64,000 nt of DNA from Candidatus Scybalocola faecipullorum. GTDB lineage: Bacteria > Bacillota > Clostridia > Lachnospirales > Lachnospiraceae. The stretch covers positions 1 to 64,000 of the forward strand of contig DVJY01000029.1 in assembly GCA_018716485.1 (NCBI GenBank). Direction: 5' to 3'. Below are positions 62,624 to 64,000 of the stretch, piece after piece. Position 1 is the first letter of the stretch, and each line of letters opens with the position of its first letter. Position numbers and translations under genes: made by a program. The notes beneath the pieces were generated by a model that saw nothing but the letters and a program-made list of their open reading frames with translations, was not told the DNA's origin and made no database searches.

Positions 62624-63333
62624 AAGACGAGCGCATACTCATTGTAGAAGATGAAAATGATGTCAATAGATTATTAGCAACGATTTTATCGGATTATCAA
62701 ACAACAAGCGCCTTTTCAGGGACGGAGGCAAAGCTTTATCTGGCTTCGGCAAAATATGATCTGGTGCTTTTGGATCTGATGCTGCCGGGAATGACCGGTG
62801 AAGAGATTATTGATCATATGCGCGGACAGGGGATTAAAACGCCGGTAATTGTTATTTCCGCGAAGCAGGAAGTGGCGGACCGGGTCAATGTGCTGCGCAT
62901 GGGCGCTGATGATTTTATTATGAAGCCGTTTGAGATTGATGAAGTGCTGGCAAGAGTTGAAGCCGTATTAAGAAGATGCGGACAGCGTGAGCAGCCGGCG
63001 GCTTCACCCGGCGGACAGCAAAAGCTTTCTGACGGTACCCTTGTCATCGGCAATCTGACACTGAATCATGATACGAGACAGGTGACGGCAGCCGGAAAAG
63101 AAGTCGCTTTAACAGTCAAAGAGTTTGATATTCTGGAACTTTTGATGCGTTATCCAAAGAAAGTATTTACAAGGGAAAACCTGTTCACTGCCGTCTGGGG
63201 CGAAGAATATTTCGGCGAAGACAATACAGTCAACGTACATATGAGCAATCTGCGCCAAAAACTTGCCAAAGCAGATAAAGAGACAGAGTATATCAAGACT
63301 GTCTGGGGCATTGGCTTTAAGATGAATATTTAA
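62620..63333 (+). CDS. OmpR-family response regulator
   Basis: A 237-aa regulator with receiver (ILIVEDENDV, acceptor Asp in LVLLDLMLPG, Lys in DFIMKPF) and winged helix (LTVKEFDILELLMRYPKKVF, NVHMSNLRQKL, IKTVWGIGFKM). GTG 62620 overlaps the lipoprotein stop. Its kinase is not in this window and may follow the ABC transporter. Such regulators commonly control the neighbouring ABC exporter genes. Confidence 0.9.
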   Translation: MKDERILIVEDENDVNRLLATILSDYQTTSAFSGTEAKLYLASAKYDLVLLDLMLPGMTGEEIIDHMRGQGIKTPVIVISAKQEVADRVNVLRMGADDFIMKPFEIDEVLARVEAVLRRCGQREQPAASPGGQQKLSDGTLVIGNLTLNHDTRQVTAAGKEVALTVKEFDILELLMRYPKKVFTRENLFTAVWGEEYFGEDNTVNVHMSNLRQKLAKADKETEYIKTVWGIGFKMNI

Positions 63334-63412
63334 ACTTTCTTTATGCTTTTATAAAGCTTTCTTGGGATTTGGCCTGTAGAATAAGGGCATATTCAAAGAA
63401 AGGGTGATTGCA

Positions 63413-64000
63413 GTGGCAGAATATGCGATTGAAGTGCAGAATCTTACAAAAACTTACGGCCGTCTGCGGGCGCTGGATCATGTAAGTTTCAAAGTGCCCA
63501 AAGGGCAGATATATGGCTTGGTCGGAAAAAACGGCGCAGGCAAGACAACATTGATGAGAGTTTTAACGAATCAGACCATCGGAGAGACCGGAGAAATTAC
63601 AATTTTCGGTCAGAGCACGCCGCAGGGGCTTAACAAAATGCGCCGCCGTTCCGGCGTGATGATCGAGATTCCCAGCTTTTATCCGTTTTTGACGGCAAGG
63701 GAAAATCTGGAATATTACCGCCGTCAGCGGGGCATTGCAGGGAAGACATGCATCGATGAAGTATTGGAACAGGTGGAACTGACCAATACAGGCAACAAAA
63801 AGTTTAAAAACTTTTCACTGGGCATGAAGCAGCGCTTAGGATTGGCGCTGGCGCTGATGAACCATCCGGAACTGCTGATTTTAGATGAGCCGGTCAACGG
63901 ACTGGATCCGGAAGGCATTGTCCAGTTTAGAAACATTTTGATTAAAATGAACCGTGAACATCAGGTGACGATCATGATTTCCAGCCACATTTTGGCGGAA
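63413..64000 (+). CDS. ABC transporter ATP-binding protein (partial, BcrA/lantibiotic-export type)
   Basis: The first 196 residues of an ABC ATPase cut by the window edge. Walker A GKNGAGKTT, signature FSLGMKQRLGLALAL and Walker B LLILDEPVNGLD are present, then ISSHILAE with the switch His. The sequence resembles BcrA/NatA-type exporters that pair with a separate membrane subunit. GTG 63413 follows AAAGGGTGA. Its promoter region 63334-63412 shows TAGAAT near 63378 but no clear -35. It is probably regulated by the preceding response regulator. Confidence 0.88.
   Translation, partial: MAEYAIEVQNLTKTYGRLRALDHVSFKVPKGQIYGLVGKNGAGKTTLMRVLTNQTIGETGEITIFGQSTPQGLNKMRRRSGVMIEIPSFYPFLTARENLEYYRRQRGIAGKTCIDEVLEQVELTNTGNKKFKNFSLGMKQRLGLALALMNHPELLILDEPVNGLDPEGIVQFRNILIKMNREHQVTIMISSHILAE

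Noticed and set aside
63334..63412. Promoter or terminator between the OmpR regulator and the ABC ATPase
   Set aside because: A weak CTTTAT/ATAAAG stem and a lone TAGAAT are not enough to support either.

Overview
The window looks like chromosomal DNA of a strictly anaerobic, Gram-positive gut member of the Clostridia, most likely a Lachnospiraceae-type organism. This is inferred from gene content and moderate base composition, not from a marker gene. Supporting content: a B12-dependent ribonucleotide reductase, an anaerobic radical-SAM sulfatase activator, a Bce-type peptide-resistance module, YesMN-type two-component genes, a YfhO glycosyl-membrane protein, CBS/DRTGG inorganic pyrophosphatases, Gram-positive LexA-like and NrdR-like boxes, and an S-box SAM riboswitch. 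No rRNA, tRNA, CRISPR array, transposase or phage gene was recognised.

Layout. 0.1-6.6 kb: two MgtA-type Mg2+ P-type ATPases, a stand-alone winged-helix regulator between them, and an unannotated 55-aa membrane peptide behind the second. The second ATPase has a structured leader with a possible cysteine-rich leader peptide. 6.6-7.8 kb: an acyltransferase-like gene on the minus strand, preceded by a strong promoter, an 18-codon ORF and a terminator-like hairpin. 7.8-16.1 kb: a fructoselysine (Amadori product) utilisation operon (frlD, frlB, binding protein, two permeases) followed by a YesM/YesN-type sensor and regulator. 16.3-17.0 kb: a PAP2 phosphatase. 17.2-21.7 kb: a PucR regulator - sulfatase - anaerobic sulfatase-maturating enzyme - TauE/SafE exporter operon. 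21.9-26.9 kb: two MFS carriers and an X-Pro dipeptidyl-peptidase. 27.0-31 kb: ECF sigma factor with a membrane partner, a MATE exporter, and a single-domain AraC protein behind a LexA-like box. 31-33 kb: galM-marR on the minus strand, divergent from a ModE-like regulator. 33-45.3 kb: housekeeping genes (nfo, an O-acetylhomoserine sulfhydrylase-type enzyme, tandem Mn-pyrophosphatases, flavin reductase, Y-family polymerase, shikimate kinase, yfhO, murA). 45.3-46.8 kb: S-box riboswitch and metK.

46.8-48.8 kb is the most unusual part. A compact, A/T-rich two-gene module (XRE repressor plus one protein joining an ImmA/IrrE metallopeptidase to a complete Fic AMP-transferase) has its own promoter and operator. 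It is bracketed by two long palindromes that share the same 12-base centre. It looks like a transferred toxin-antitoxin or stress/defence module and is the best candidate for an undescribed system. 48.8-53.5 kb (minus): a complete bceRSAB-like antimicrobial-peptide sensing and resistance module with a BceR-type box. 53.6-57.8 kb (minus): a DUF885 lipoprotein and nrdJ with NrdR-like boxes. 58-64 kb: metG, a TRIC-like channel, tatD, a secreted trigger-factor-like lipoprotein, an OmpR-type regulator, and the first part of an ABC ATPase cut by the window edge.

Coordinates for most genes were trimmed to the start codon that best fits a Shine-Dalgarno sequence; the reasons are given per gene. Motifs and promoters were read by eye; no database search or folding program was run.
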